A DNA stretch of 64,000 nt, from assembly GCF_014646355.1 (NCBI RefSeq), contig NZ_BMNH01000007.1, positions 1 through 64,000 on the forward strand, read 5' to 3'. Numbering within the stretch: the first letter of the stretch is position 1; each line of letters opens with the position of its first letter. A model generated the notes under the pieces. The model ran no database searches. It was given only the letters and a program-made list of their open reading frames with translations, and was not told the DNA's origin. This stretch comes from Nonomuraea cavernae. Its GTDB lineage: Bacteria > Actinomycetota > Actinomycetes > Streptosporangiales > Streptosporangiaceae. Shown one piece after another: positions 1-11,151 of this stretch. The translations under genes were made by a program, and so were the position numbers.

Positions 1-92
1 GTGGCATGGCCACCCGCTATGACAAGCTCGCCGTCCGCTACGAGGCCACACTCACCATCGCCGCCATCAACCAGTGGCTCCGCGCCTTATGA
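1..92 (+). pseudogene. IS5-family transposase, C-terminal fragment cut by the window edge
   Basis: Reading from base 3 gives 29 residues ending at TGA 90-92, including the stretch RYDKLAVRYEAT followed by a hydrophobic IAAINQWL tail. This is the usual C-terminus of actinobacterial IS5/IS427-type DDE transposases. The bases just after the stop (gaaacacggcc) look like the terminal inverted repeat of such elements and are followed at once by CTAG, a typical target for this group. Only the 3' end is visible, so whether the copy is intact cannot be judged. The element ends about 8 bases from the stop of the convergent dehydratase gene, so it may have inserted into or next to that gene's 3' end. 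Confidence 0.7.
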
Positions 93-100
93 AACACGGC

Positions 101-2547
<2,447 letters not shown>

Positions 2548-2646
2548 AGGGATCCCATCCGTGAACGGTCGATGAATACGACCTTACGGATGATCAGCAT
2601 TGCTCGCCTCGATCTCACGGCCGAAAGCCATCGGCCATTCGGTCGA

Positions 2647-2949
2647 TCAGCGAAGGACCTGTCGGGCCAGGTCGAGCCGCTTCTGGTTGAGCTCGCCCTC
2701 GGTGATGAGCCCGCGGTTGAAGGCCTCGGTCGTCGCGTCGAGCTCGGCGACGTAGTAGGCCGCCATGATCTCGCTGCGGAGCGGCGTGAACCCGCGCTCC
2801 ACGCAGGAGGAGAAGACGGTGACCTTCTCGTCGAGATGATCGGGGGCTACGGTACATGCGAGCTCATGTGCCTTGAGCTGCTGGACGGCCTCACGCAACG
2901 TGATCGGGCCCAGAGATCCATTGAATCGAGTGTCAAGAGTGATCTTCAA
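2647..2949 (-). CDS. Small hypothetical protein with SHOCT-like C-terminus
   Basis: A 100-residue soluble protein of unknown function. The start is TTG at 2949, supported by GGAGG about nine bases upstream; an ATG nearby is out of frame. The last 30 residues (NRGLITEGELNQKRLDL) have the spacing of a SHOCT-type short C-terminal helix pair, often an oligomerisation or membrane-recruitment element. The N-terminal half carries two cysteines and no recognised catalytic motif. It lies upstream of the PAP2 gene on the same strand and diverges from the universal stress gene. The SHOCT assignment is by eye only. Confidence 0.6.
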   Translation of the reverse strand: MKITLDTRFNGSLGPITLREAVQQLKAHELACTVAPDHLDEKVTVFSSCVERGFTPLRSEIMAAYYVAELDATTEAFNRGLITEGELNQKRLDLARQVLR

Positions 2950-3026
2950 TTTCTTGCGCCTCCATAGGTTTACAACTCGCCAAAAGGTTCGCGTATTCCC
3001 AGGTGAGAGCGGGTAGGGAGGCAGGC

Positions 3027-3821
3027 GTGATCGGAGAGCACGTGATCGTCGGCTACACCACCGGCGCTGGGGGACACGACGCCCTGGCGCTCGGCGCCGC
3101 CATCTCGGGGGTCACCGGTGGCGAGCTCACCGTGGCGACGATCTACCCTCCGGGCAGCCCGGGGCAGGCGGTCGAGGCGCAGGCCGGCCTCACACAGGCG
3201 GCGGCCGAGCTGGGCGACCTGCCCGCCGACTTCCTCACGTTCGAGAGCCGGGGGGCGGGGCGCGGGCTGTCGGTGCTGGCCAGCCGGATCAGGGCCGACC
3301 TGATCGTGGTCGGCTCGGCGGGCGGCGGGCAGCACGGGCGCATCGCGCTAGGCGGCACGGCCGACCGGCTGCTGCACCTGTCGTCCGAGGCGGTCCTGCT
3401 GGCGCCCGCCGGCTACCAGCCGGTCGGGGCGCCCTCGCGGCTCACGCTCGCCTACGTGCACCGGCCGCAGTGTGACGAGGCGGTCGACCGGGTGGCCCAG
3501 GCGGCTCTGCGGCTCGGCGTCCCGCTCCGGCTCATCACCCTCGACCTGCGCACCGACGATCCCGACCGGCTCCGCGACGATCTGGCCTTGGCCGTACGGC
3601 TCGCCTGGGAGAGCACCGGCATCGAGGCGGAGACGGAGGTCGCCGAGGCGCACGACGTGGCCGCCGCGCTGGAGACGGTGGAGTGGCTGCCCGGTGAGCT
3701 GCTGGTGTGCGCGGCCAGCGAGGACGCGCAGCCGCACCGGGTGTTCCTCGGCGAGCTGGCCATGAAGGTGCTGCGGGCCTCACCTCGGCCGGTCACGGTG
3801 CTGCCCCGCGGCTACGCCTAG
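3027..3821 (+). CDS. Tandem-domain universal stress protein
   Basis: A 264-residue protein made of two Usp folds (about 1-130 and 138-264). The first begins HVIVGYTTG and has a glycine-rich nucleotide loop (VVGSAGGGQHGRIALGGT), the ATP-binding signature. The second domain lacks an obvious glycine loop, so it may be structural. Actinobacterial tandem Usps bind ATP and are commonly induced in dormancy or hypoxia; nothing in the sequence proves that here. GTG 3027 is chosen because GGGAGG sits about five bases upstream, whereas the GTG at 3003 has no such site. The stop overlaps the convergent glycosyltransferase by four bases. Confidence 0.85.
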   Translation: MIGEHVIVGYTTGAGGHDALALGAAISGVTGGELTVATIYPPGSPGQAVEAQAGLTQAAAELGDLPADFLTFESRGAGRGLSVLASRIRADLIVVGSAGGGQHGRIALGGTADRLLHLSSEAVLLAPAGYQPVGAPSRLTLAYVHRPQCDEAVDRVAQAALRLGVPLRLITLDLRTDDPDRLRDDLALAVRLAWESTGIEAETEVAEAHDVAAALETVEWLPGELLVCAASEDAQPHRVFLGELAMKVLRASPRPVTVLPRGYA

Positions 3822-4942
3822 CGCCGGCTCCTGGCGACGACCGTCTCGTACATCTCGAGGTAGCGCTCGGCCATCACCGAGGGCGAGAAGCGGCGGGCGG
3901 CCTCGCGGCGGCACTCCTCGGGGTCGATCTCGTCCACCCGCTGCAGCCACTCGGCCAGTTCCTCCTCGGTGTCGGCGAGGAACCCGGTGCGGCCGTGGTC
4001 GATGATCTCGGGGAGGCAGCCGCGGCGCAGCCCGACCGGCGGCACCCCGAGGGCCAGCGCCTCGACGACGGCGGTGCCGCCGGGCTCGTCCCACTGGATC
4101 GGGAACAGCGCGGCGCGCGCGGAGGCGTAGAGCTCGTCGCGCTCCGCGCCTTCCACCGCGCCGACCCACCGCACCAGGTCGCCGTCGAGATAGGCGGACA
4201 CCACGTCCAGGTGGTAGCGCACGTCGGGATGGCCGTGCAGCGGATGATCGGGATTCTGGGCCACGATCTCCAGCTCGGCCTGGCTGCCGAGGCCGCTGAC
4301 CGGGCCGGCGAGGACGAGCGGCAGGCCGAGCTTCTGGCAGATGCGGGCGGCCACGTGCTGGCCCTTGAGCCCGCAGACCCGGCCCATCACCACGAAGCGC
4401 TCGCCGCGCGGCCCGTGCGGCTCACGGCCGGCCATCGGGGTGGCCAGGTGGATCGCGCCCAGCGACGCCCCCCGCAGGGCGTCGGGCGCGCGCCGGAGCT
4501 GTGACTCGGAGACGCCGTTGACCGCGATCGACGACGGGAACGCCTCGTAGAAGGCGGCGTGCTTGCGCAGGTCCCAGTGCAGGGTATGCAGCACGGGCGG
4601 GCCGCCCAGCGCGGCCAGTACGGCCGGGCCGACCACCTCGAGGTGGTCGTGCACCAGGTCGACGTCGTCGCGGCGGGCCAGCTCGCGCGCCACCATCGCC
4701 TGGTGCGCGTGGGCGATCCCCATGACCTGGTTGTACGGTTTCTGCAGCTCGGAGAACCGGCCCTCGTCATAGACGCTGATCAGCTCGTCCACCTCAAGGG
4801 TGCTCGACCCGACCGAGGCCAGGATCACCCTGACCCCGCGTTCGCGCAGCGGAGGCACGAGGGTGGCCACGACGTTCTCGATGCCGCCGTATCCGGGCGG
4901 CGGGACCTGAAGCCACGGTCCCGCGTTCACCAGCACGTTCAT
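3818..4942 (-). CDS. Glycosyltransferase family 4 (GT-B fold)
   Basis: A 374-residue GT4-type glycosyltransferase. The N-terminal domain begins with a glycine-rich PGYGGIENVV loop, and the C-terminal donor domain has the retaining-GT motif EPGGTAVVEALALG followed by GCLPEIIDHGRTGFL. It would transfer a hexose from a nucleotide sugar to an unknown acceptor. The ATG at 4942 overlaps the stop of the upstream gpgS-like gene (4939-4942) and has AGGAGG before it, so the two are translationally coupled. The pairing suggests that it extends or modifies a product derived from the GpgS reaction, which is inference. The reading frame stays open further upstream, but only as a shadow of the gpgS gene. 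Confidence 0.9.
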   Translation of the reverse strand: MNVLVNAGPWLQVPPPGYGGIENVVATLVPPLRERGVRVILASVGSSTLEVDELISVYDEGRFSELQKPYNQVMGIAHAHQAMVARELARRDDVDLVHDHLEVVGPAVLAALGGPPVLHTLHWDLRKHAAFYEAFPSSIAVNGVSESQLRRAPDALRGASLGAIHLATPMAGREPHGPRGERFVVMGRVCGLKGQHVAARICQKLGLPLVLAGPVSGLGSQAELEIVAQNPDHPLHGHPDVRYHLDVVSAYLDGDLVRWVGAVEGAERDELYASARAALFPIQWDEPGGTAVVEALALGVPPVGLRRGCLPEIIDHGRTGFLADTEEELAEWLQRVDEIDPEECRREAARRFSPSVMAERYLEMYETVVARSRR

Positions 4943-5913
4943 GCCACGTCCTCCTCGTGTACGAGCGAGGCGAGCGGAGGTCGCTCGGCCACGGCCACGT
5001 CCACCAGGTCGGCCTGCCCGTCGAGCCCGAACTGCAGCAGGGTGTGGGCGGGCGGCTCGGCGGTGAAGAGGCGTCCCTGCCGCTCCAGCCGCGACCAGGC
5101 GGTCTGCAGGATCTGCCCGGCCATCCGGCCGAGCGCGGTCGTCGACTGGTGGGTGTGCGCGCGGGTGCCGAGGTCGACCTGGGCCAGCGCGTCCAGCCCG
5201 GCCAGCTCCAGCAGGTCCACGAGCAGCCCGAACTCCACCCCGTACTCGGTGACGAAGGGGACCTGTTCGAGGATCGCGCGGCGGCCCGCGTACTCGCCGC
5301 CGAGTGGCTGCGCGAACCCGGCCAGTTCGGGCCAGAACATGTTGAGGAGGGGGCGGGCCACCAGCTCGGTGACCCGGCCGCCGCCGCCGCGCCGCGGCAC
5401 GCCGTCCGCACCGGTGAAGGGACGCTCGTAGGCGCCCTTGACGAACTGGATGTCGGGGTCCACGAGCAGCGGGCCGAGGAGCCCGGTGACGAAGTGCGCG
5501 CCGAAGTCGCGCAGGTCGGCGTCGACGAAGACCACGATGTCGCCGCTGGTGGCGGCCAGGCCCTTCCACAGCGCCTCGCCCTTGCCGGTGAGCGGGGGAA
5601 GTTGGGAGAGCACGGCGTCCTGCGCGACCACCCGGGCGCCGGCGGCGGCCGCCCGCGCCGCGGTCGCGTCAGTGGAGTTGGAGTCGACGACCAGAATCTC
5701 GTTCACCAGAGGGGTTCGCTCGACGAGATCACGGCGGATCACGCGGACGATGTCGCCGACCGTCCGCTCCTCGTCGCGCGCCGGCAGCACGACGCTCACC
5801 GTCGTCGTGCCCTTGGCCAGGAGGAGAGCGTCCAGCGGCCACTCCGCGGCCGTGCTCGTATGGGGGCCATACCATTCCTGGACTCTGGCCAAGCTCCGCA
5901 GGTCTGCTTTCAT
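4939..5913 (-). CDS. gpgS: Glucosyl-3-phosphoglycerate synthase-like glycosyltransferase
   Basis: A 324-residue GT-A enzyme of the GT81 type. It has the nucleotide-binding start VVLPARDEERTV, the metal motif in FVDADLRDF (DxD), GEYAGRR and the acceptor-side helix YGVEFGLLVDL, all typical of GpgS. The family transfers glucose from UDP/NDP-glucose to 3-phosphoglycerate, the first step to glucosylglycerate and, in mycobacteria, to methylglucose lipopolysaccharide. No glucosyl-3-phosphoglycerate phosphatase gene is adjacent. It overlaps the GT4 gene by four bases. It diverges from the Gfo/Idh/MocA gene across 105 bases, so both operons could share a control region. Specificity for glucose over mannose is family-based inference. 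Confidence 0.85.
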   Translation of the reverse strand: MKADLRSLARVQEWYGPHTSTAAEWPLDALLLAKGTTTVSVVLPARDEERTVGDIVRVIRRDLVERTPLVNEILVVDSNSTDATAARAAAAGARVVAQDAVLSQLPPLTGKGEALWKGLAATSGDIVVFVDADLRDFGAHFVTGLLGPLLVDPDIQFVKGAYERPFTGADGVPRRGGGGRVTELVARPLLNMFWPELAGFAQPLGGEYAGRRAILEQVPFVTEYGVEFGLLVDLLELAGLDALAQVDLGTRAHTHQSTTALGRMAGQILQTAWSRLERQGRLFTAEPPAHTLLQFGLDGQADLVDVAVAERPPLASLVHEEDVA

Positions 5914-6018
5914 GCACTCAGCCCCGATCTCGTCTGTCCACGGTCGGCGACATCTGCCCTTTTGCTGCGGGTTCGAACATGTTGTTTGATTGCCCGCCTA
6001 GGTGGGATATGCCGGGAT

Positions 6019-6993
6019 GTGTCCCCTATCACGCGTATCGGCATCATCGGTGCCGGAAATGTGGCCGCTCGCCATGCGGATGTCCTGTCCGGCTTCGCCG
6101 ACGTGACGATCGCCGGCATCGCCGACACGGATCCCCTCAGGGCCAAGGCACTGGCCTCACGGTACGACTGTCCCGCCTACGGCGGGCACGCCGCGCTGCT
6201 CGAAGCGGGCGGCTTGGACGCGGTGTACGTCTGCGTCCCTCCCTTCGCGCACGGTAACCCGGAATTTGACGCTTTGTCGTGTGATCTCCCGATTTTTGTG
6301 GAGAAGCCGCTTTCACTTGACCTGGCCACGGCCGAGGCCGTCGCCGCCGAGCTCGACCGCCGCGGCCTGCCGTCCGCGGTCGGTCATCACTGGCGCTATC
6401 TGGACATCGTCGAACGGGCGCGAGAGCTGCTCGCCGGCCGTCCGGTACGGCTCGCCCTCGGTCACTGGCTCGACAAGGTGCCCCCGGTCGGCTGGTGGCT
6501 GGACCCCGGCAGGTCCGGCGGCCAGATCGTCGAGCAGGCGGTGCACGTGCTCGACCTGGCCCGGGTGCTGGTGGGCGAGGCGACGATGGTGCATGCCGTA
6601 CCGGCCGAAGACCAAGCGGACGGGCAGTCGGGCGGCCAGGTGGACGGCCAGGTGGACCGGGCCACGGCCGCGGTGCTGCGGTTCGCCGGCGGGGCGACCG
6701 GGCTGCTGGCCACCACGAGCCTGCTGCGGCACAAGCACCGGGTGGGCCTGGAGGTGCACGCCGAGGGCATCGCGCTCGACCTCAGCGAGAACGGGCTGAT
6801 GGTCGACGGTGAGACGCACGTCCAGGACGACGGGCAGGCCAAGACCCGGGTGGATCGGGCGTTCGTCGACGCCGTCCAGGGCAGGGAGGCGGACGTGCGC
6901 GCGCCGTACCGGGAGGCGTTGCGGACGCACCGGCTCGCGCTCGCGCTGGCGCGGTCGGCGAAGGAACGGAGGCCGGTGATGCTCGATGGGTGA
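6019..6993 (+). CDS. Gfo/Idh/MocA-family sugar dehydrogenase
   Basis: A 324-residue NAD(P)-dependent oxidoreductase. The Rossmann loop IGIIGAGNVA is at the N-terminus, followed by the EKPLSLD motif (catalytic lysine context) and a C-terminal alpha/beta domain with the GGQIVEQAVHVLDLAR helix carrying the conserved histidine. Family members oxidise or reduce sugars and cyclitols at a ring carbon. The start is GTG 6019 (VSPITRIG) with only a weak purine tract upstream. A short acidic repeat (DGQSGGQVDGQVD) sits in a loop near residue 200. The next dehydrogenase gene overlaps by eight bases, so the two are coupled. Confidence 0.9.
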   Translation: MSPITRIGIIGAGNVAARHADVLSGFADVTIAGIADTDPLRAKALASRYDCPAYGGHAALLEAGGLDAVYVCVPPFAHGNPEFDALSCDLPIFVEKPLSLDLATAEAVAAELDRRGLPSAVGHHWRYLDIVERARELLAGRPVRLALGHWLDKVPPVGWWLDPGRSGGQIVEQAVHVLDLARVLVGEATMVHAVPAEDQADGQSGGQVDGQVDRATAAVLRFAGGATGLLATTSLLRHKHRVGLEVHAEGIALDLSENGLMVDGETHVQDDGQAKTRVDRAFVDAVQGREADVRAPYREALRTHRLALALARSAKERRPVMLDG

Positions 6994-8089
6994 GGTGCTG
7001 AGCATCGAGGCGCCCGGCGAGATCGAGCTCGTCGAGGAGAGGCTGGCCGCCGTGCCCGAGGGCGGGTTCCGGGTGGCCACCACGCACAGCGGCATCTCGG
7101 CGGGCACAGAGCTCACCTACGTCAAGGGGAGCAACCCCTACCTGGTCTCGTCGTGGGACCCGGCGCTCGGGCTGTTCATGACCGGCACGCCGTCGATCGC
7201 CTACCCGGTGCGCGGCATCGGCTACATGCAGGTGGGCAGGGTCGTCGAGGCCCGTACCCGGTCGGTGCGGGAGGGCGCGCTGGTCGCGATGGCCTACGGG
7301 CACCGCACCGGCTACGTGGCCGACCCGATGGCCGACCGGTTCGTTGAGCTGCCCGAGGACCTCGACCCGGTGCTCGGCATCTACGTCGCGCACATGGGCC
7401 CGATCTGCGCCAACGGCCTGCTGCACGCCGCCGCCGACCTGCACGGACCGGCCGTCCGCGAGCTGGGCGACGGCGTGCGGGGGCGGCGGGTCGTGGTGGT
7501 CGGCGCGGGCGTCGTCGGCCTGCTGACGGCGTCGTTCGCCCTCGCGTACGACGCTGCCGAGGTGGTGGTCGTGGACGAGACCCCGGCCAGGCTGCGCGTC
7601 GCCGAGTCCCTGGGCGCGAACGTGCTGGAGTTCGACGCCGAGCCGGCGGTCGAGCTGAAGCGGCGCTGGCGGCACGGGCCGCAGGACCGAGGCGCCGACG
7701 TGGTGTTCCAGTGCCGGGGCCAGTCGCGGGCGCTGGCCCTGGCGCTCAAGGTGCTCCGGCCGCAGGGCACGGTCATCGACCTGGCCTTCTACACGCAGGG
7801 CGCGGACGAGGTGCGGCTCGGCGAGGAGTTCCACCACAACGGGCTGACGTTGCGCTGCGCCCAGATCGGCAGGGTGCCGCGCGGCCTGGCCCACCTGTGG
7901 GACCGCGAGCGGCTCTCGCACGAGACGATCGCCCTGCTCAGGCGGCGCGGCCCGTTGCTACGCGAGCACGTGGTCACCGATGTCGTCGGCTTCGCCGAGG
8001 CTCCCGGGCTGCTGTCCGACCTCGCGGCCCGCAGGCGGCACGCCGTCCAGGCCGTGCTCTGCGACCACGTCGAGGAGCAGCGCCGCTGA
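6986..8089 (+). CDS. Medium-chain dehydrogenase, SGISAGTEL clade
   Basis: A 367-residue MDR-superfamily dehydrogenase. The N-terminal GroES-like half has the signature HSGISAGTELTYVKGSNPYL, and the Rossmann half has VVVVGAGVVGLLTASFA around residue 170. The catalytic-zinc cysteine, the GHE motif and the four-cysteine structural lobe of alcohol dehydrogenases are not present, so it probably works without zinc. A close paralogue lies at 10056-11090 on the other strand, and both share LGEEFHHN near the C-terminus. It overlaps the upstream dehydrogenase by eight bases. Its 3' end overlaps the convergent GH63 gene by 132 bases, an unusually long overlap. Confidence 0.85.
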   Translation: MGEVLSIEAPGEIELVEERLAAVPEGGFRVATTHSGISAGTELTYVKGSNPYLVSSWDPALGLFMTGTPSIAYPVRGIGYMQVGRVVEARTRSVREGALVAMAYGHRTGYVADPMADRFVELPEDLDPVLGIYVAHMGPICANGLLHAAADLHGPAVRELGDGVRGRRVVVVGAGVVGLLTASFALAYDAAEVVVVDETPARLRVAESLGANVLEFDAEPAVELKRRWRHGPQDRGADVVFQCRGQSRALALALKVLRPQGTVIDLAFYTQGADEVRLGEEFHHNGLTLRCAQIGRVPRGLAHLWDRERLSHETIALLRRRGPLLREHVVTDVVGFAEAPGLLSDLAARRRHAVQAVLCDHVEEQRR

Positions 8090-9277
8090 CCAGCTGAAGT
8101 CGTGGCAACCGTGGCCCAGCAGGCTGAACGGGTCGAAGTACTCGCGGAACCCCGCCTGCCTGATGGCCCTGATCACACTGTCGGCCAGCGGGCCGGCCAG
8201 GTCGGGGCGGCGGTGCCGGAGACCCTGCCAGACCAGCCAGGTGAGGTTGATCCAGCTCGGGCCGCGCCAGTAGCGCGCGGCGTCGAACTCGGGCGCGGCC
8301 GGGGCGAAGCTGGGCAGCACGCCGTCCTTGAGCCCGAAGCGGTCGAGCGCGGTGCCGATCAGCCCGTTGACGATCTCGCGTGGCAGGCCGGGCAGCATGA
8401 GCGGCACCAGGCCGGCGGCGCTGTTGGAGCGGATCGGGCAGCCGGTGAGCACGTCGCGGGCCTGGAAGAGGCCGTCGTCGTAGAGGTGCTCGACCATCGC
8501 CTCGGTGACCGCGGCGGCCTCGCGCAGGTGCGGCTCGGGATCCCCGCCGCACACGTCCGCGATCTTGGCGAGCGTCGCCTCCGCCACCCCGTACGCGGCG
8601 TTGAACAGCGGGTCCTCGACGCAGAACGCCCCGGGGCGGCGGTAGCCGGAGTCGCGGTAGGCGCGGGCGAGCGCGGTGTAGCGCTCGTAGTCACGGTCGG
8701 TGGGCCGCTCGTGGGCGCTGACGTGGTCGAGGTCCCTGCGTGTGACACCGGACGGCTCGGCCTCCACGGCGGCGAGCGGCGCGTCCCAGGCGGGGCTGTT
8801 GTCCATGCCCGACTCCCAGGGGTGCACGATCGAGATCAGCCCGTCGGCCGACCGCCTGGCGGTGCGCAGGAACTGCTGCTGCGCCACCAGCCGGGGATAG
8901 ATCCGGCGCAGGAACGCCGGGTCGGGCTCGGCCTGGTGCACCCGCCAGGCGGCCAGCGCGTGCACCGGCGGCTGCACGATGCCGGAGGTCGCCGAGCCGG
9001 ACGGCGCCCGCACGTCCCAGAACTCCGGGCCGGGGAAGTAGGCGCCCAGCGGCACCTTGGGGTTGAACACGATGTGCGGCACCCTGCCGTCGCGCCACTG
9101 GGCCCCGAACAACGTCAACAGCTCGGAGCGGGCCCGGCGCGGGGCCCAGCGGGCGTTGCCGATCGCGATGAAGGCGGAGTCCCAGCTCCACTGGTGCGGG
9201 TAGAGCCGGCGCGAGGGAACCGTGTAGCTGCCGTCCCAGTTGCCGACCAGGATGCGTACGGCGTCGCGCAGGATCAC
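7958..9277 (-). CDS. GH63-type hydrolase (glucosylglycerate/mannosylglycerate hydrolase-like)
   Basis: A 439-residue (alpha/alpha)6-barrel glycosidase. The N-terminus VGNWDGSYTVPSRRLYPHQWSWDSAF and the later PSFAPAAPEF and YWRGPSWINLTWLVW blocks are typical of the MGH1-like GH63 group, whose characterised mycobacterial and Thermus members hydrolyse glucosylglycerate or mannosylglycerate. The candidate acid is the Asp in WSWDSAF, and the second acidic residue would be in the HPWESGMDNSP block (about 152-162). There is no signal peptide, so it acts on imported or endogenous substrate in the cytoplasm. It overlaps the upstream isomerase by ATGA. Its presence near gpgS is the strongest hint that the locus handles glucosylglycerate-like glycosides. 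Confidence 0.8.
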   Translation of the reverse strand: MILRDAVRILVGNWDGSYTVPSRRLYPHQWSWDSAFIAIGNARWAPRRARSELLTLFGAQWRDGRVPHIVFNPKVPLGAYFPGPEFWDVRAPSGSATSGIVQPPVHALAAWRVHQAEPDPAFLRRIYPRLVAQQQFLRTARRSADGLISIVHPWESGMDNSPAWDAPLAAVEAEPSGVTRRDLDHVSAHERPTDRDYERYTALARAYRDSGYRRPGAFCVEDPLFNAAYGVAEATLAKIADVCGGDPEPHLREAAAVTEAMVEHLYDDGLFQARDVLTGCPIRSNSAAGLVPLMLPGLPREIVNGLIGTALDRFGLKDGVLPSFAPAAPEFDAARYWRGPSWINLTWLVWQGLRHRRPDLAGPLADSVIRAIRQAGFREYFDPFSLLGHGCHDFSWSAALLLDVVAEHGLDGVPPAGREVGQQPGSLGEADDIGDHVLA

Positions 9278-10059
9278 AGGAACTTCCTGATGAAGGACGC
9301 CGTCTCGGGCAGGACGGACTCGGGCTCACCGCGCAGGCGGCATTCGAGCGCCAGATAGCCGTCGTAGCCGGCGGCGTCGAGGGCGGCCAGCTGCGCGCCC
9401 CAGTCGAGGTGGCCGGTGCCGGGCTGGTTGCGGTTGGACTCGCTGATCTGCATGTGCGCGAGGTAGGGGGCGGCGTCCAGCAGCGAGCGGCAGGGGTCGT
9501 CCTCCTCGATGTTCATGTGGTAGGTGTCGCCGACGACCCGGATCGAGTCCATCGAGCAGTAGGACACCGCGTCGGCGAGCGTGTTGACCATGTGGTTCTC
9601 GTACCGGTTGAGCGGCTCCAGCATGATCAGCACGCCGTTGCGCTGGGCGTGCTCACCGAGGACGCCGAGGGCCTCGGTCAGCACCTCGCGGTCCTGCTCG
9701 GGGCCGCGGGGCGGTTCGAACGGCGGGAGCCTGCGCGAGAACTGACCCCACGAGGCCGGGGTCATCACGCCGATGCCGCCGAGCTCCGCGATGACCGTGA
9801 GCTGCGATCTGAGCTGCTGGATGGCGTCGGTGCGCCGGGCGGCGTCGAAGTCGCCGATGAAGTGCGGCATGTCCACGCAGACGGTCGGCATGACCACGCC
9901 GTCGGCCCGCGCCCGCTTGAGCTCGGTGAGGCGGCCGGCGAAGTGGAAGTCGCCCTTGCCGCGCAGCTCGATGGCGTCGAAGCCGGCCTCGACGGCGAAG
10001 GCGAACTTCTCCTGCAGCGTCCGGCCGGGAAGGAGTTGTTCCTGGGCGGCGAGCTTCAC
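9274..10059 (-). CDS. Sugar phosphate isomerase/epimerase (xylose-isomerase-like TIM barrel)
   Basis: A 261-residue AP-endonuclease-2-type TIM barrel. Likely metal ligands are the Glu in MLEPLNRYENHM, the Asp/His pair in VVGDTYHMNIEE, the His in LAHMQISESNR and the Glu in YLALECRL, as in D-tagatose 3-epimerase and hydroxypyruvate isomerase relatives. Members isomerise or epimerise keto sugars, and some perform beta-elimination of 3-keto glycosides. It is the middle gene of a minus-strand trio, overlapping both neighbours by four bases. A second barrel of the same superfamily (11204-12091) lies across the divergent promoter. The substrate is unknown. Confidence 0.85.
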   Translation of the reverse strand: MKLAAQEQLLPGRTLQEKFAFAVEAGFDAIELRGKGDFHFAGRLTELKRARADGVVMPTVCVDMPHFIGDFDAARRTDAIQQLRSQLTVIAELGGIGVMTPASWGQFSRRLPPFEPPRGPEQDREVLTEALGVLGEHAQRNGVLIMLEPLNRYENHMVNTLADAVSYCSMDSIRVVGDTYHMNIEEDDPCRSLLDAAPYLAHMQISESNRNQPGTGHLDWGAQLAALDAAGYDGYLALECRLRGEPESVLPETASFIRKFL

Positions 10060-11090
10060 TGTTGCTCCTCGAATCGGAAGACGAGCTGGAGCACCTCTGA
10101 GGGGTGCCGGTCGATCAGGTCGAAGGCCTCGGCGGCCCCTTCGACGGGGACGACGTGGCTGACCAGGTCGAGAACCTCGATCTCACCCCGATGCACGAGC
10201 TCCATGAAGGTGCGCTGGAGGCGTTCGACGTCCCAGCGATGCGCCAGCCACGAGGCGACGCCGCCGATCTGGGAGGAGACGAGCTGCACCTGGTTGTGGT
10301 GGAACTCCTCGCCGAGGCGGAGCCCGATGCCGTCGCCCTGGTAGAAGCCGGCGGCGACCACCCGGCCGCCCCTGCGCACGGTCCTGATCGCCTCGTGCAG
10401 GCCCTGGTGGCTGCCGCTCAGCTCGATGGCGGTGTCGGCGCCCTCGATCCGCTTGCGGACGAACTCGGCCACCGATCCCGAGCCCACGTCGAACGTCTCG
10501 GCGGCGCCGTACTGCCTGGCCAGCTCCAGCCGGGCCGGGATGGCGTCGGCGGCGACCACCCGCGCGCCGCTGAGCACCGCCATGCGGGTGGCCAGCAGGC
10601 CGATGACGCCCTGTCCGAAGATCGCGATCTGGTCACCCAGGTGCGGGTCGGCGGCGTGCACGGCGTTGAGCGCGATGGCGCCGACGCGGGCGAAGACCCC
10701 GGTCAGTGGGTCGGCGCCGGGCGGCAGCAGGTGGCCCGCCAGCCGCTCGGCCGGGACGACGGCCTCGGCGCGGTGGCCCCAGATGCCCCAGACGAGGCTG
10801 CCGACGGGCGGGGCGATGACGTCGGGCGCCGCCTCGACGACCTCGCCGACCTCCTGGTAGCCCCAGCCGGTCAGCGGGTAGGCATGGGTCTGGCCGTCGA
10901 CGAACAGGCGTCGCTCGGTGTCCCACTTGCGATCAAGGTAGGGGTTGGTGCCGCGGTAGGCGGTGAGTTCGGTGCCCGCCGACACTCCGGAATAGATCGT
11001 CCGGACCCGTACGCAGCCCGGTTGGAGGTCGGCGGGGGGCTCCAGGCCGACGCGGACACGGCCTGGCTCTTCGAAGCTGATGACGTGCAT
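10056..11090 (-). CDS. Medium-chain dehydrogenase, paralogue of the 6986-8089 gene
   Basis: A 344-residue MDR-family enzyme. The N-terminal signature YSGVSAGTELTAYRGTNPYL matches its paralogue on the plus strand, and the Rossmann loop is IAIFGQGVIGLLA (about 185-197). Zinc-ligand cysteines are absent. The C-terminal half shares LGEEFHHNQVQLVSSQIGG with the paralogue. ATG 11090 (MHVISFEEPG) is chosen; a GTG nine bases upstream is possible and neither has a strong ribosome site. It is the first gene of the minus-strand trio (dehydrogenase, isomerase, GH63), all joined by ATGA overlaps and read from the divergent promoter at 11100-11203. Confidence 0.85.
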   Translation of the reverse strand: MHVISFEEPGRVRVGLEPPADLQPGCVRVRTIYSGVSAGTELTAYRGTNPYLDRKWDTERRLFVDGQTHAYPLTGWGYQEVGEVVEAAPDVIAPPVGSLVWGIWGHRAEAVVPAERLAGHLLPPGADPLTGVFARVGAIALNAVHAADPHLGDQIAIFGQGVIGLLATRMAVLSGARVVAADAIPARLELARQYGAAETFDVGSGSVAEFVRKRIEGADTAIELSGSHQGLHEAIRTVRRGGRVVAAGFYQGDGIGLRLGEEFHHNQVQLVSSQIGGVASWLAHRWDVERLQRTFMELVHRGEIEVLDLVSHVVPVEGAAEAFDLIDRHPSEVLQLVFRFEEQQ

Positions 11091-11139
11091 TGTCCACACT
11101 TATGCTTAGTGATCAAGTAAAAGACAAGGGTTTAACGCG

Positions 11140-11151
11140 AGTTTGCAAACT
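11140..11151. promoter_or_regulatory. Perfect 12-bp palindrome in divergent promoter
   Basis: AGTTTGCAAACT is an exact palindrome roughly midway in the 104-base region between the divergent dehydrogenase and isomerase operons. Its size, symmetry and position suit an operator for a sugar-responsive repressor. The ROK protein at the end of the plus-strand operon is the nearest candidate, and a LacI-family protein is an alternative. Binding has not been shown. Confidence 0.55.

Noticed and set aside
3818..5569. A fused long glycosyltransferase reading to 5569
   Set aside because: The upstream 200 codons are an out-of-frame shadow of the gpgS-like gene with arginine/alanine/proline-rich composition. 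The real start is ATG 4942 with an AGGAGG site.
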